Source: CALGLS01 sp965222105 (GTDB taxonomy: Bacteria; Bacteroidota; Bacteroidia; Chitinophagales; Saprospiraceae). Taken from it: a stretch of 64,000 bases of DNA. Both the position numbers and the translations under genes were made by a program. This document shows positions 28,855-36,929 of this stretch, in pieces (the first letter of the stretch is position 1; every line of letters begins with the position of its first letter). The notes beneath the pieces were generated by a model. It ran no database searches, was not told where the DNA came from, and saw only the letters and a list, made by a program, of their open reading frames with translations. Location: assembly GCA_965222105.1 (NCBI GenBank), contig CBDCTQ010000028.1, forward strand, positions 74,902 to 138,901, written 5' to 3'.

Positions 28855-29721
28855 CTACAAAACCCCATCCGCCAATAATAGCTGCAAATATTTGCGGCTA
28901 CCGTACTTATTTAAATGTTGATAATCACCAAAGGATTTGACGTCGGTGACAGAGATGGAATAATCACGCACCGGCAGGCCGGTAGCTTTTTCTATCCGCT
29001 TTTTGACGTCGGCAAGGTTGGTTATCTTTTTGGCGAAAGCCGGATAATAAGGATTCACAACAAGATGTACCCGAACGCCCTTATCCCTGGCGGCCTTCAC
29101 CAAACCGGCAAGCGATCGGATGATGGAATCCGTAGCACCCAGGGTATAGTCGGGTTCATTGACGATGTTGGCCTGAAGGAATTCATTGATCTCCCGGTCC
29201 AGGAGCCAGTCTTCATCGGACCGTTTCAGGTAGTACATAGCTCGCTGAAAGATTTCGCTATTATTGCGATACAGATGGCTGAGTTGTCCTGCCCGGAATA
29301 CAGTTGGATCGTTATTGCGGATCAATGTAGCCATATTGTTAGAGTATGGCGTGTAGAGATTAAAACCAGAGATGAGCTGTGGATTGTCGCGGTCGCACAT
29401 AGACACATCCACGATCATCGTTTTAGGAGCCGGATAGCGTTCGAGATAATCATCGACGAGGGTTTTGGCCAGATCAACGGGCATACCGTTGTAGCTGATA
29501 TTGAAGGTGGAAGCACCGGTTATCTCCTCGATATAGGGTTGATAAAATATAAGTCCGCGAGAGTTGCCTACCAATAAGATATCGCTTTGGGCCCGCCCTG
29601 TATACAGCCTGGAATAACGGAATTGGCTGTCATTCACCACTTGCTTCAGTAGCAGTCCCCCTACCCTGTCACCTATGAAGAAGACGGCTATGACCCCCAA
29701 TATCCAGAATGCTTTTTTCAT
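28855..29721 (-). CDS. Membrane-anchored SGNH-hydrolase-like protein, probable polysaccharide O-acetylation partner
   Basis: A 288-residue protein with an N-terminal membrane anchor (about residues 4-26) and an SGNH/GDSL-like extracytoplasmic domain. The nucleophile would be Ser54 in LLVGNSRG and the Asp-His pair is Asp266 and His269 in GDYQHLNKYG. Such proteins work with MBOAT acyltransferases (DltB/DltD, AlgI/AlgJ/AlgX), finishing transfer of an acyl group to a polymer outside the membrane. The MBOAT gene lies directly upstream in the same direction, 31 bp away, so they are likely one unit. Substrate is unknown. Confidence 0.78.
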   Translation of the reverse strand: MKKAFWILGVIAVFFIGDRVGGLLLKQVVNDSQFRYSRLYTGRAQSDILLVGNSRGLIFYQPYIEEITGASTFNISYNGMPVDLAKTLVDDYLERYPAPKTMIVDVSMCDRDNPQLISGFNLYTPYSNNMATLIRNNDPTVFRAGQLSHLYRNNSEIFQRAMYYLKRSDEDWLLDREINEFLQANIVNEPDYTLGATDSIIRSLAGLVKAARDKGVRVHLVVNPYYPAFAKKITNLADVKKRIEKATGLPVRDYSISVTDVKSFGDYQHLNKYGSRKYLQLLLADGVL

Positions 29722-29752
29722 TTCTTCAATTTTGGCGAACTACCATTTTGCT

Positions 29753-31321
29753 TTAAAACTGAAAATAAATAAAGGAGTTCGAGCCAAAAGTACCAAAAAA
29801 GGCGATGAGCCACAACAAGCCCGCAAAAGAGATGGCCCGAAACCAGGGATGGGCCAACGTCAGTTGATACATCCGCCATCGGAGGTTGACTATTTCAATG
29901 GTCAATAAAATACCGATCAGCAATAACCCCTTGATGACCCAAAATTTGTTGATCACCGACCCAAAGTTGAATTGTTCCAGCGAAGCTATCCGGGCAATGA
30001 CCTGGTTGGCAATGTCGAAATCGGGAGCCCGAAAATAAATCCAGGCATAACAGGTGCAAAAATAAACCAACGCAATGGCAATGGCGTTTTGCGCCAAAAC
30101 AGGTATGCGCAAGGCATCCAGCAGCCGGTTCCAAAAAGGCCCTGCCAGCCGTTGCACTACCAGGTAAAATCCATGTAACAGTCCCCATACCACAAATGCC
30201 CAACTGGCACCATGCCACAGCCCACCCAACAACATGGTTACAACCAGATTCATATAGGTATACATCACCACTTTATTGGCGCTGCTGCCTCGAAGCCACC
30301 AGACCGTAATATTAGCCACCAGCACGTATACGATGATGAGCCACCACCACCCCGTCATGACAATTGAAATGACCAGCGACAGTAATATGAAAAACCAGGA
30401 GCCAAAACTCCCGCCCCGGTTGCCCCCCAATGGAATGTAGAGATAATCGCGCAACCAACTAGATAGTGAAATATGCCACCGCGTCCAGAATTCGCTGAAG
30501 TTTTTTGAAAAATAAGGTGTCCTGAAATTTTCGGGAAAGTCAAAGCCAAGTATCCTGGCCAGGCCAATGGCAATGTCGGAATACCCGGAAAAATCGCAGT
30601 AAATCTGAAAAGAATAAAATACTACGCCAATAGTCAGATGCAAAGAAGAAAATCCGCCCGGAGCTGCAAAACATTGATCGACAAATGGCGCCAGCGAATC
30701 GGCCACCGCCACCTTTTTGAAAAATCCCCACAACACCTGGCCCGTGCCGGCAATGAAGCGATCCCATTCAAACCGCCGGTCTTTTTTAAACTGCGGTAAA
30801 AAATCGCTGGCCCGCACGATCGGTCCCGCCACCAACTGCGGGAAGAAGGATATAAAGGTGGCAAACCGGATGAAGTCCTTTTCAATGGCTATCTTCCTTT
30901 TGAACACATCGATGGTGTAGCTCATCGATTGAAAGGTGTAAAAGGAAATGCCTACCGGAAGTATAATGTTGAGTGTATTCCACGAGGGGTTGAGCCCGAT
31001 GCTTATCAGCAGGTCGGCAAAGGAGTCGATGAAAAAGTTGAAGTACTTAAAAAAGGCCAAAAAACCCAGGTTGACCACCATACTGGCGATGAGCAGGGAG
31101 CGGCGCCGGTTGGGTTCTTCTGATTGCTCCAACCGCAGACCTACAAAATAATCGATCAAAGTCGAAAATACAATGAGGCTAAGAAACCGCCAGTCCCACC
31201 AACCATAGAAAAAGTAGGACCCCGTCAGACAGAGCAATAGCCTGGCCCTTCCCCGCAGTGTAAAATACAGCGGCAGAAATGTGGCAATAAAAACCAGAAA
31301 GGCAATGCTGTTGAATATCAT
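29753..31321 (-). CDS. MBOAT-family O-acyltransferase (AlgI-like)
   Basis: A 522-residue polytopic membrane protein of the membrane-bound O-acyltransferase family, like AlgI, which moves acetyl groups across the inner membrane for surface polysaccharide modification. The family motifs are clear: GISFYTFQSMSYTIDVF, PQLVAGPIVRASDFLPQ, NFSEFWTRWHISLSSWLRD and YIPLGGNRGG, then the catalytic histidine at about 370 in GGLWHGASW with a second conserved His at about 383 (LLHGF). About ten hydrophobic segments are seen. It is flanked by two SGNH proteins in the same direction, which supports a polysaccharide O-acetylation module. Confidence 0.93.
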   Translation of the reverse strand: MIFNSIAFLVFIATFLPLYFTLRGRARLLLCLTGSYFFYGWWDWRFLSLIVFSTLIDYFVGLRLEQSEEPNRRRSLLIASMVVNLGFLAFFKYFNFFIDSFADLLISIGLNPSWNTLNIILPVGISFYTFQSMSYTIDVFKRKIAIEKDFIRFATFISFFPQLVAGPIVRASDFLPQFKKDRRFEWDRFIAGTGQVLWGFFKKVAVADSLAPFVDQCFAAPGGFSSLHLTIGVVFYSFQIYCDFSGYSDIAIGLARILGFDFPENFRTPYFSKNFSEFWTRWHISLSSWLRDYLYIPLGGNRGGSFGSWFFILLSLVISIVMTGWWWLIIVYVLVANITVWWLRGSSANKVVMYTYMNLVVTMLLGGLWHGASWAFVVWGLLHGFYLVVQRLAGPFWNRLLDALRIPVLAQNAIAIALVYFCTCYAWIYFRAPDFDIANQVIARIASLEQFNFGSVINKFWVIKGLLLIGILLTIEIVNLRWRMYQLTLAHPWFRAISFAGLLWLIAFFGTFGSNSFIYFQF

Positions 31322-31372
31322 AGTATGTTAGCGTCGGGGTTGTATGTGTTGTAGGGTTGTGACTGCCCGGCG

Positions 31373-32083
31373 TCACTGAAACAATTCCGTATATTGGGTC
31401 AGCAAAATATCCCGCCAATGCCGGTATCCGCGCCCATTGATGTGGATACCGTCGACGGTGTATTGGGAATCGAGATGGCCGGCTTCGTCAGTGAAGTGGC
31501 TGCTCAAATCCAAATAAGTATATCCCAATTGAGATGCCAATTCTCTGACCTGGCTGTTGGTCTTGCGGATATCGTCGTTGCTGATGCGGGTATTTTTGAC
31601 CTGGTTGTTGACCGGGAGGATGCTTTGCACCAATACCACGGTGTTTGGGGTTTTCGTTTTGATGGCTTGCAGGATGGTGGTGTAGTGTTTTATCACGTAT
31701 TTGGGCGGGTGGAAATAGAGGTCGTTGACGCCGATCATCAGGCAAACGGCTTTGGGTTTGGCAGCGAGGATGGCGGGTAGCCGCTGGAGGACGCCTTCCG
31801 TTCCGTCGCCGGCAATCCCCCTGTTCCTGACATTGGGGTTCGACAACAACTCGGCCCATTCGCCTTGTTCGGTGATGCTGTTGCCGAGAAATACGATGTC
31901 GGTGGCGTGAAGAGGGAGTAAGTCCAATTGTTCTTTTCGGTGTTGGTAGAGCCCCGCCAGTCCCCGGTTTTGGATTTTGTACAGAAAATAGTTCCATCCG
32001 CCCAGAGACCTGATAAGGATAAAAAATGCAAGTACAAGTGCAATGTTACAAATAATAGAGATCATCAGTAGTTTTCTGTTCAT
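31373..32083 (-). CDS. SGNH/GDSL-family esterase with N-terminal membrane anchor
   Basis: A 236-residue protein with one N-terminal membrane segment (about 5-25) and a classic SGNH hydrolase domain: block I FLGNSITEQ with Ser69, block II Gly in GIAGDG, block III IGVNDLYF with Asn120, and block V DGIHINGRGY with Asp211 and His214. All four catalytic residues are present, so an active esterase or acetyl-transfer enzyme is likely, acting on the outer side of the membrane. It precedes the MBOAT gene in the same direction with a gap of 51 bp. It may de-acetylate or transfer acetyl groups on the polysaccharide. Confidence 0.9.
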   Translation of the reverse strand: MNRKLLMISIICNIALVLAFFILIRSLGGWNYFLYKIQNRGLAGLYQHRKEQLDLLPLHATDIVFLGNSITEQGEWAELLSNPNVRNRGIAGDGTEGVLQRLPAILAAKPKAVCLMIGVNDLYFHPPKYVIKHYTTILQAIKTKTPNTVVLVQSILPVNNQVKNTRISNDDIRKTNSQVRELASQLGYTYLDLSSHFTDEAGHLDSQYTVDGIHINGRGYRHWRDILLTQYTELFQ

Positions 32084-32171
32084 TGTTGGCAGGGCTTTTT
32101 CAGAAACACAGGGGTAGATTTACTTCATAAAAAAAGTTTGTTGATTATTTACATCTAAAAACTAAATGTTT

Positions 32172-32179
32172 TATATTTG
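32172..32179 (+). promoter_or_regulatory. Plus-strand TAnnTTTG box with no plus-strand gene after it
   Basis: TATATTTG is an exact match to the Bacteroidota -7 box, lying in the 181-bp gap between two minus-strand genes and pointing into the 3' end of the glycosyltransferase gene. A palindrome CCGCTAGCTAGCGG follows at about 32195-32209. The spacing to an upstream TTG (32141) is too long for a standard -33 box, so this may be chance in A+T-rich sequence. Confidence 0.3.
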
Positions 32180-32264
32180 CAGCGTGATGACTCCGCTAGC
32201 TAGCGGGATGAAGAATTCTTCCATTTTAAAGTTTTTGGCGCAAACGTTTTCATCCCAGCTCCAT

Positions 32265-33488
32265 CTACTTTTTCTTCATCACATCATCTATCGAGTAGCT
32301 GCGGCTGTGTTTGGAATGCTTAAAATTTTTATTGGGGTTGCCCATTTTGAACAGAGCCGTCATTTGTTTGAGCACAAAAAACGGAAGACCCCAGATGGCC
32401 CGCCAGATCGCTCCCGGGACTTTCGATAGCCACAGGGTCCAGAGGAGGGTGGCTCCAAATATCCCCACCCCCAGCAGCAACGCGACTGCCATTTTTGGCG
32501 AAAGCCACCATCCCACTACCATCATTATTATGGCCGCCAACAATAATAGGAAAAGAGGCGGTGAGATAGTCACCAGTCCAAAGTAAAAGCGGTTGAAGTT
32601 GAGGCCGACAAGCCCCCGGAGTAGGTGCTGGGAGGAGTTGGGGAGGTTTTGGAAATAGGAAAAAAGCCAGCGGCTGCGTTGGGTTTCGACCTGGGTGGCG
32701 CTGACCACTTTTTCGTCGTACACCACGGCGTCCCAGGCATAACTGATGGTTTCTCCGTTGGCCAAAAGGAAGTTTTGCAATATTTTATCTTCCTGCAACA
32801 TTTTTTTCCACTTTTCTTTTCCTTCTACAATCTCCGGGCTACGGAGGTAACGCCAGTACAAATCCGTTTTGACGGCCATCCCCGACCCGGAAATGACCGC
32901 AGACGATCCGATCAGGTAGGTGGCGTACCGCTCGATGTAGTTTTTGTAAAATTCGCCGGTGGCATCGGCGCAGGCATAGACGGTATCGAGGTTTTTGGCG
33001 GTGCGCTGCCCCTGAATAGACCGGCAGCCATTGTTGGCGTATTGGTTGATGACAGCCAAAAATTCCGGGTGAGCCAGATTGTCGGCATCGAACACTACGG
33101 TGTAATCGTGTGGCTGGCGGAATCGCTCCATGGCATAGATGATGGATTTTGCTTTGAGCCGAAGCGGCGGGTCGGGGCGGAATACGGTCAGTTGGTCATG
33201 GGTCAAGTTGAAGTCGGTCAAGTTGCATTCATCGGCCATGAGGTAGATATGGCAATGGTTGTACGACTGCTGGATCAAGGACTGTATGAGCGGTTTGGCA
33301 ATTTCGGCATTTTTGTAGGCAGTAATGATGCATCCGTAATTGTATTGTTGAAATCCATGATCAGAGGTCGAAACCGGTTTGATTTTTTCCTTCGACAACA
33401 ACGATCCCACAACGGTTAAGGTAGGCAATACCAGGAAGAAGAGAATAGCTGTCGCCAAAACGAGATATATGATGATAATGATGCTCAT
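32265..33488 (-). CDS. Membrane family-2 glycosyltransferase
   Basis: A 407-residue GT2 enzyme. A first membrane segment (about 3-30) precedes the GT-A domain (about 50-290): CIITAYKNAEIAKPLI at the nucleotide end, VVFDADNLAHPEF carrying the DxD metal motif, and TQRSRW matching the QxxRW motif of processive enzymes. Two or three more membrane segments (about 300-365) and a basic C-terminal tail end the protein. It probably builds a surface polysaccharide from nucleotide sugars at the inner membrane. The next glycosyltransferase gene ends 6 bp away in the same direction, which suggests one operon. Confidence 0.9.
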   Translation of the reverse strand: MSIIIIIYLVLATAILFFLVLPTLTVVGSLLSKEKIKPVSTSDHGFQQYNYGCIITAYKNAEIAKPLIQSLIQQSYNHCHIYLMADECNLTDFNLTHDQLTVFRPDPPLRLKAKSIIYAMERFRQPHDYTVVFDADNLAHPEFLAVINQYANNGCRSIQGQRTAKNLDTVYACADATGEFYKNYIERYATYLIGSSAVISGSGMAVKTDLYWRYLRSPEIVEGKEKWKKMLQEDKILQNFLLANGETISYAWDAVVYDEKVVSATQVETQRSRWLFSYFQNLPNSSQHLLRGLVGLNFNRFYFGLVTISPPLFLLLLAAIIMMVVGWWLSPKMAVALLLGVGIFGATLLWTLWLSKVPGAIWRAIWGLPFFVLKQMTALFKMGNPNKNFKHSKHSRSYSIDDVMKKK

Positions 33489-33494
33489 GTCGAT

Positions 33495-34457
33495 CTAGCT
33501 AGAAGGTTGAGATAAAGCGGTGTTGACCCGGTTGGTGTCCGGTTGTTCATTGCCTCTTTTCAATAGCAGGTTCCACCCGATGGCTTTCCAAAACGCTTTT
33601 AGTTGGGTGAGTTGTCCTTTGAGCAAATACCGGATCGAGTTTTTGGGGATGGTCAAAAATAACAAGAAAATGGTAAAAACCAGGAGATGGTACCAACGTT
33701 TGTTGCGGCGCATAAAAAATATGCGATTGCGGTTGAGGTAATAGGTTTTGAGGGGGCTCATGGCGCCAATGGAGGCCGATTCTTTGTGGTAGATGCGGGC
33801 TCGTGGCTCCACATATACGTCAAAGCCCGCCCGACGGATCTGTTCGCACCAATCGAGTTCTTCGTAGTATAGAAAAAACGGTTCGGGCATCATTCCCACT
33901 TTTTCGACGACGTGCCGGGGTATCATCATGGCCGCGCCGTGAGTATAGGCCGTTGGGGTGGGTTGGGTGTACTGGCCGATATCCAACTCCTGGGCGCCGA
34001 TGGTGCGGTTGCGGGCGGTGAAGGGGTGTACGGGGGTGGTACCTGCGTATTGAATGAGGTCGGTATCGTGGTCGTGTTGGTCGGGGTGGTAGCATATCAG
34101 CGGGGAGGCAATGCCGAGGTGGGGTAGTGATTCAAAAAGTTGTAGCATTGTTGTTATACATCCTTCGGGGATTTCGGCGTCGCTATTGACCAGGAAAAAA
34201 TAGTCGCCGGTAGCCATTTTGATGCCGAGATTGTTACCCCCCGAAAATCCGAGGTTGGTGTTGCTATGCAGAAAAAGCACTTCGGGGTAGTGCCGACGGA
34301 TATAGGCTTCGGGGTTGGATTGGGAGGCGTTGTCGATGAGGATGACCTCGTGAGGTTGGCAGTTCAGTTGCCGGATGGAGTCGAGCAACTGGCAGGTTAC
34401 CTCCAACTGGTTGTAGTTGATGGAAATGATGGAAACCGTTGGGTATTTCTCCTGCAT
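33495..34457 (-). CDS. Family-2 glycosyltransferase, rhamnosyltransferase-like
   Basis: A GT2 enzyme of about 320 residues. I prefer the ATG whose first base is 34457 (MQEKYPTVSIISINYNQ) because the GT2 fold then begins directly; an in-frame ATG ten codons earlier (34487) is possible. Motifs are VSIISINYNQ, EVILIDNASQSNPE, NLGFSGGNNLGIKMATGDYF with LVNSDAE as the metal motif, and FLYYEELDWCEQIRRAG. This pattern is typical of the WcaA/rhamnosyltransferase-type inverting enzymes. The C-terminal quarter has one or two hydrophobic segments. It is adjacent to other polysaccharide genes. Confidence 0.9.
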   Translation of the reverse strand: MQEKYPTVSIISINYNQLEVTCQLLDSIRQLNCQPHEVILIDNASQSNPEAYIRRHYPEVLFLHSNTNLGFSGGNNLGIKMATGDYFFLVNSDAEIPEGCITTMLQLFESLPHLGIASPLICYHPDQHDHDTDLIQYAGTTPVHPFTARNRTIGAQELDIGQYTQPTPTAYTHGAAMMIPRHVVEKVGMMPEPFFLYYEELDWCEQIRRAGFDVYVEPRARIYHKESASIGAMSPLKTYYLNRNRIFFMRRNKRWYHLLVFTIFLLFLTIPKNSIRYLLKGQLTQLKAFWKAIGWNLLLKRGNEQPDTNRVNTALSQPSS

Positions 34458-34525
34458 GTTTAAGAGTAATCGGCTTGGCCCCTGCAAGGTGTCGATGGTT
34501 CGCTACCGTATGTGAGCCGTGGGTC

Positions 34526-35587
34526 TTATTCCCCCTTTTGGATCATTGCCGGAATCGTTTTGAGTAATATCTTGAAATCGAGCAAGATAGACAACTTTTT
34601 TGCATATTCAATATCCAGGCCAATCCGTTCTTCGGTCGAGAGGTTTTCCTTCCCTCCCGGGGCCACCTGCCAGAGGCCCGTGATGCCTGCCGGAGCGAGG
34701 AAGCGGCCGGCCCATTTGTCCTGGGTGATCACTTCGGCTTCGTAGAGGGGCAGTGGGCGATTGCCAATGATGGACATTTCGCCTCTGAGCACGTTGAGCA
34801 GTTGAGGCAACTCGTCGAGGCTGGTTTTTCGTATGATGCGTCCGATAGGTGTGATACGCGGGTCGTTTTTGAATTTGACAAAGGAGCCGTCGTAGAGGTT
34901 GAGGTGTTTCATTTGTTTGACCATCTGGTCGGCATTTTGGTGCATGGAGCGAAATTTGAAGAAATCGAATTCGCGGTATCCCTGGCCTATGCGTTTCGAG
35001 CGGTAGATGATGGCCCCCCCGTCAAGTTTGATGCAGAGGGCTATGAGCAGAAGGATGGGGCTCAGGCAGAGGATTACAATAAGAGCTACCGCAATGTCGA
35101 ACACTCTTTTGATGAGGGGCGTTTTGTAGCGAAAAGAGGGGCGGACGGTTGGTTTGTCGGTATCATTGTGGAAGTTCGCCTTGTGTTGGTCAAGAAAATC
35201 GAGGCGTTTTTTGAGGTCGGGCCAGTTGACGGGTTCGGTATAGCAGTCATCGATTCCCATTTTCAATGCCTTGCTGATGGGCATGTCAAATGGATCAGAC
35301 GATACCAGAATAAAAGGGATGTGTTGGTGCTGCGGGTGGTTTTGTAGTGTTTGCAGGAATTGGAATTCGTTGTCTTTCAGCAGGCTGTAATTACAAATGA
35401 TGGCATGGGGTAAAACGTCATTTTGCCCATTGAGCCATTGGCTGGCGTCGGTAGTGTTGGCAAATTCGGCAAAGTGGTAGTATCCGTCTTCGTCCTGTTC
35501 ATTGAGCAGTATGTAGGCATAATTGTCAAAGCCCAATACCATGATGGTCCGTACCGAAGTAACGGTTTTGGTAGAGATTCGTTTCAT
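34526..35587 (-). CDS. Initiating sugar-phosphate transferase fused to a receiver-like domain
   Basis: A 353-residue fusion. Residues about 12-135 look like a degenerate response-regulator receiver: strand-like IMVLGFD, HAIICNYSLL and PFILVSSD and the GIDDCYTEPV loop sit in order, but the phospho-acceptor Asp is Asn66 and the usual Lys is Glu118. Residues about 158-353 form a bacterial sugar transferase (WcaJ/PglC type): KRVFDIAVAL plus one membrane segment, SKRIGQGYREFDFFKFRSM, TSLDELPQLLNVLRGEMS, IGNRPLP and GITGLWQV. It would load the first sugar phosphate on undecaprenyl phosphate. A true response regulator gene lies directly upstream, so control of polysaccharide start by a receiver fold is plausible. 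Confidence 0.88.
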   Translation of the reverse strand: MKRISTKTVTSVRTIMVLGFDNYAYILLNEQDEDGYYHFAEFANTTDASQWLNGQNDVLPHAIICNYSLLKDNEFQFLQTLQNHPQHQHIPFILVSSDPFDMPISKALKMGIDDCYTEPVNWPDLKKRLDFLDQHKANFHNDTDKPTVRPSFRYKTPLIKRVFDIAVALIVILCLSPILLLIALCIKLDGGAIIYRSKRIGQGYREFDFFKFRSMHQNADQMVKQMKHLNLYDGSFVKFKNDPRITPIGRIIRKTSLDELPQLLNVLRGEMSIIGNRPLPLYEAEVITQDKWAGRFLAPAGITGLWQVAPGGKENLSTEERIGLDIEYAKKLSILLDFKILLKTIPAMIQKGE

Positions 35588-35661
35588 TGTAAGTTTGGTC
35601 GTTTACAGGTCGGCGCTTTTGGCCCCGCCTGTTGTGTTAAGGTGTAAGTTTTGGTTGCCTT

Positions 35662-36057
35662 TTAAGGGGCAGCCCTTTGTGCGTTTTGGTTTATAATGTT
35701 ATTAATTTTTGATTTTAATTCTTGTGGTTTAAAGGGTTTTGTGAGGTATCCTTTGGCCCCCAATTCAAGGCATTTTTCCTGAAAAGAACTGCTTGATTCG
35801 GCCGAGACGATGAGTACCGGCAGGTTGGAGAAGAAGCCACTGGTGCGTATGCTGTTCAAAAAGTCCATCCCGTCAAAATGGGGCATGCTCATATCTAGTA
35901 AGATGAGGTGCGGAATGTTGCCACCGCTGAGCCATGCCATGCCCTCCATGCCGTCTTTCACAGTTTCTACATTGAAATCCGCACCCAGATACTTAGCCAG
36001 CAGCATTCTCATACTTTCCTGATCCTCTATGATTAGTATGTTTTTTTTCTTGTTCAT
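35662..36057 (-). CDS. Stand-alone response regulator receiver protein
   Basis: A single-domain CheY-like receiver of 131 residues. The ATG whose first base is 36057 gives MNKKKNILIIEDQES; an in-frame ATG 58 codons upstream would add a Pro/Ser/Gly-rich segment that is just translated intergenic repeat, so I reject it. The acidic pocket is Glu11/Asp12, the phospho-acceptor Asp55 (LLDMSMP), Ser85 and Lys107 (LTKPF), so it should be phosphorylatable. No output domain is present. It lies 74 bp upstream of the receiver-fused sugar transferase in the same direction, which suggests it signals to polysaccharide synthesis. No kinase is adjacent. Confidence 0.9.
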   Translation of the reverse strand: MNKKKNILIIEDQESMRMLLAKYLGADFNVETVKDGMEGMAWLSGGNIPHLILLDMSMPHFDGMDFLNSIRTSGFFSNLPVLIVSAESSSSFQEKCLELGAKGYLTKPFKPQELKSKINNIINQNAQRAAP

Positions 36058-36929
36058 TTTTTGTTCTTCATTGGGGGCATTGGTCTGTTTTTTTGCCTGG
36101 CCCCGCCCCGCCCCTTGATCCCCTGAAGGGGAGATCCGCCCGCTGGCTTCTGAAGGGGAGATCCACCTGTCGGGATGAGTTATCCAAATGAGGCCGCTAT
36201 CCGCTATTTCCAAATTGGAAAGCCAGATCAATGGGAATCCCGTTCCATTCCTTTTCAGAAAAGCTGATGAAACAGGTTTATTGACAGTGGGTTACCGGTT
36301 AGTGGAATAATCGGTTGCCGATTGTCAAAACAGGATTAAAGTTTAAGGCTAGTAACTAGAATGGGGGTCAATTGCTCGGGGAGGGAACTTTGTTCACTCT
36401 TCAAATCAAAGTCTGTATATGTATGCAGGGGTTAAATCGCCAGGACGCCACCATGAATGACAAAAGGCGAACGCAAATATACACAAAATTGGGTATTTAT
36501 AATCAATAACCCAAATATTTTTTAGGTTCATGACCACAATAATATGTATCAGATTGTTTTGAAATGGAATTCGTCTTAAATTTTGCATCAATTTACGTAC
36601 GACGAATTGTGGAGGGGTTATTATTCGATGTTGGCGAATCGTTTTCACCAAAATTACAAAATTATGGTGCCTTACTGAATATAAAGCAATACATTTGGTG
36701 AATCAACGATGCAAATATCCTGAAATTATTACAATATAGGCATTACTAATCAAGGGTATTTTCTATATATATTCTTTGGGTATTTGTATTTTTCCTGAAA
36801 ATCAATGCAATAATCAAACTTTTGGAATCTCTTTAGCACAGGTTTTGTAAGAAGCTGTCTGAATTTTGCTGATGTATGTTATGTTGTCTTTGACGACATA
36901 ACCCGGACTGCTTCAAAAAACGAAAAAGT
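36058..36929. other. Long AT-rich intergenic region between divergent genes
   Basis: 872 bp between the response regulator (minus) and a glycosyltransferase (plus). The first 110 bp hold a 15-bp direct repeat; the rest is A+T-rich without a gene I trust. A minus-strand open frame at 36406-36651 has no family resemblance and no clear start signal. The promoters of both flanking genes must lie here; TGTCTTTG near 36889 is a poor match to a -7 box for the plus-strand gene. Confidence 0.5.
36123..36164. repeat. Direct repeat CTGAAGGGGAGATCC, two copies
   Basis: Identical 15-bp copies at 36123-36137 and 36150-36164. The first copy is preceded by CCCCTTGATCCC so that CCCCT and AGGGG form a palindrome. 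It is non-coding and lies in the leader of the response regulator transcript. Confidence 0.7.

Noticed and set aside
35662..36231. 189-residue version of the response regulator
   Set aside because: The extra 58 N-terminal residues encode intergenic repeats (ISPSEASGRISPSGD) and the receiver fold starts at the later ATG.
36406..36651. 81-codon minus-strand frame in the AT-rich gap
   Set aside because: No family resemblance, low-complexity context and no clear start signals.
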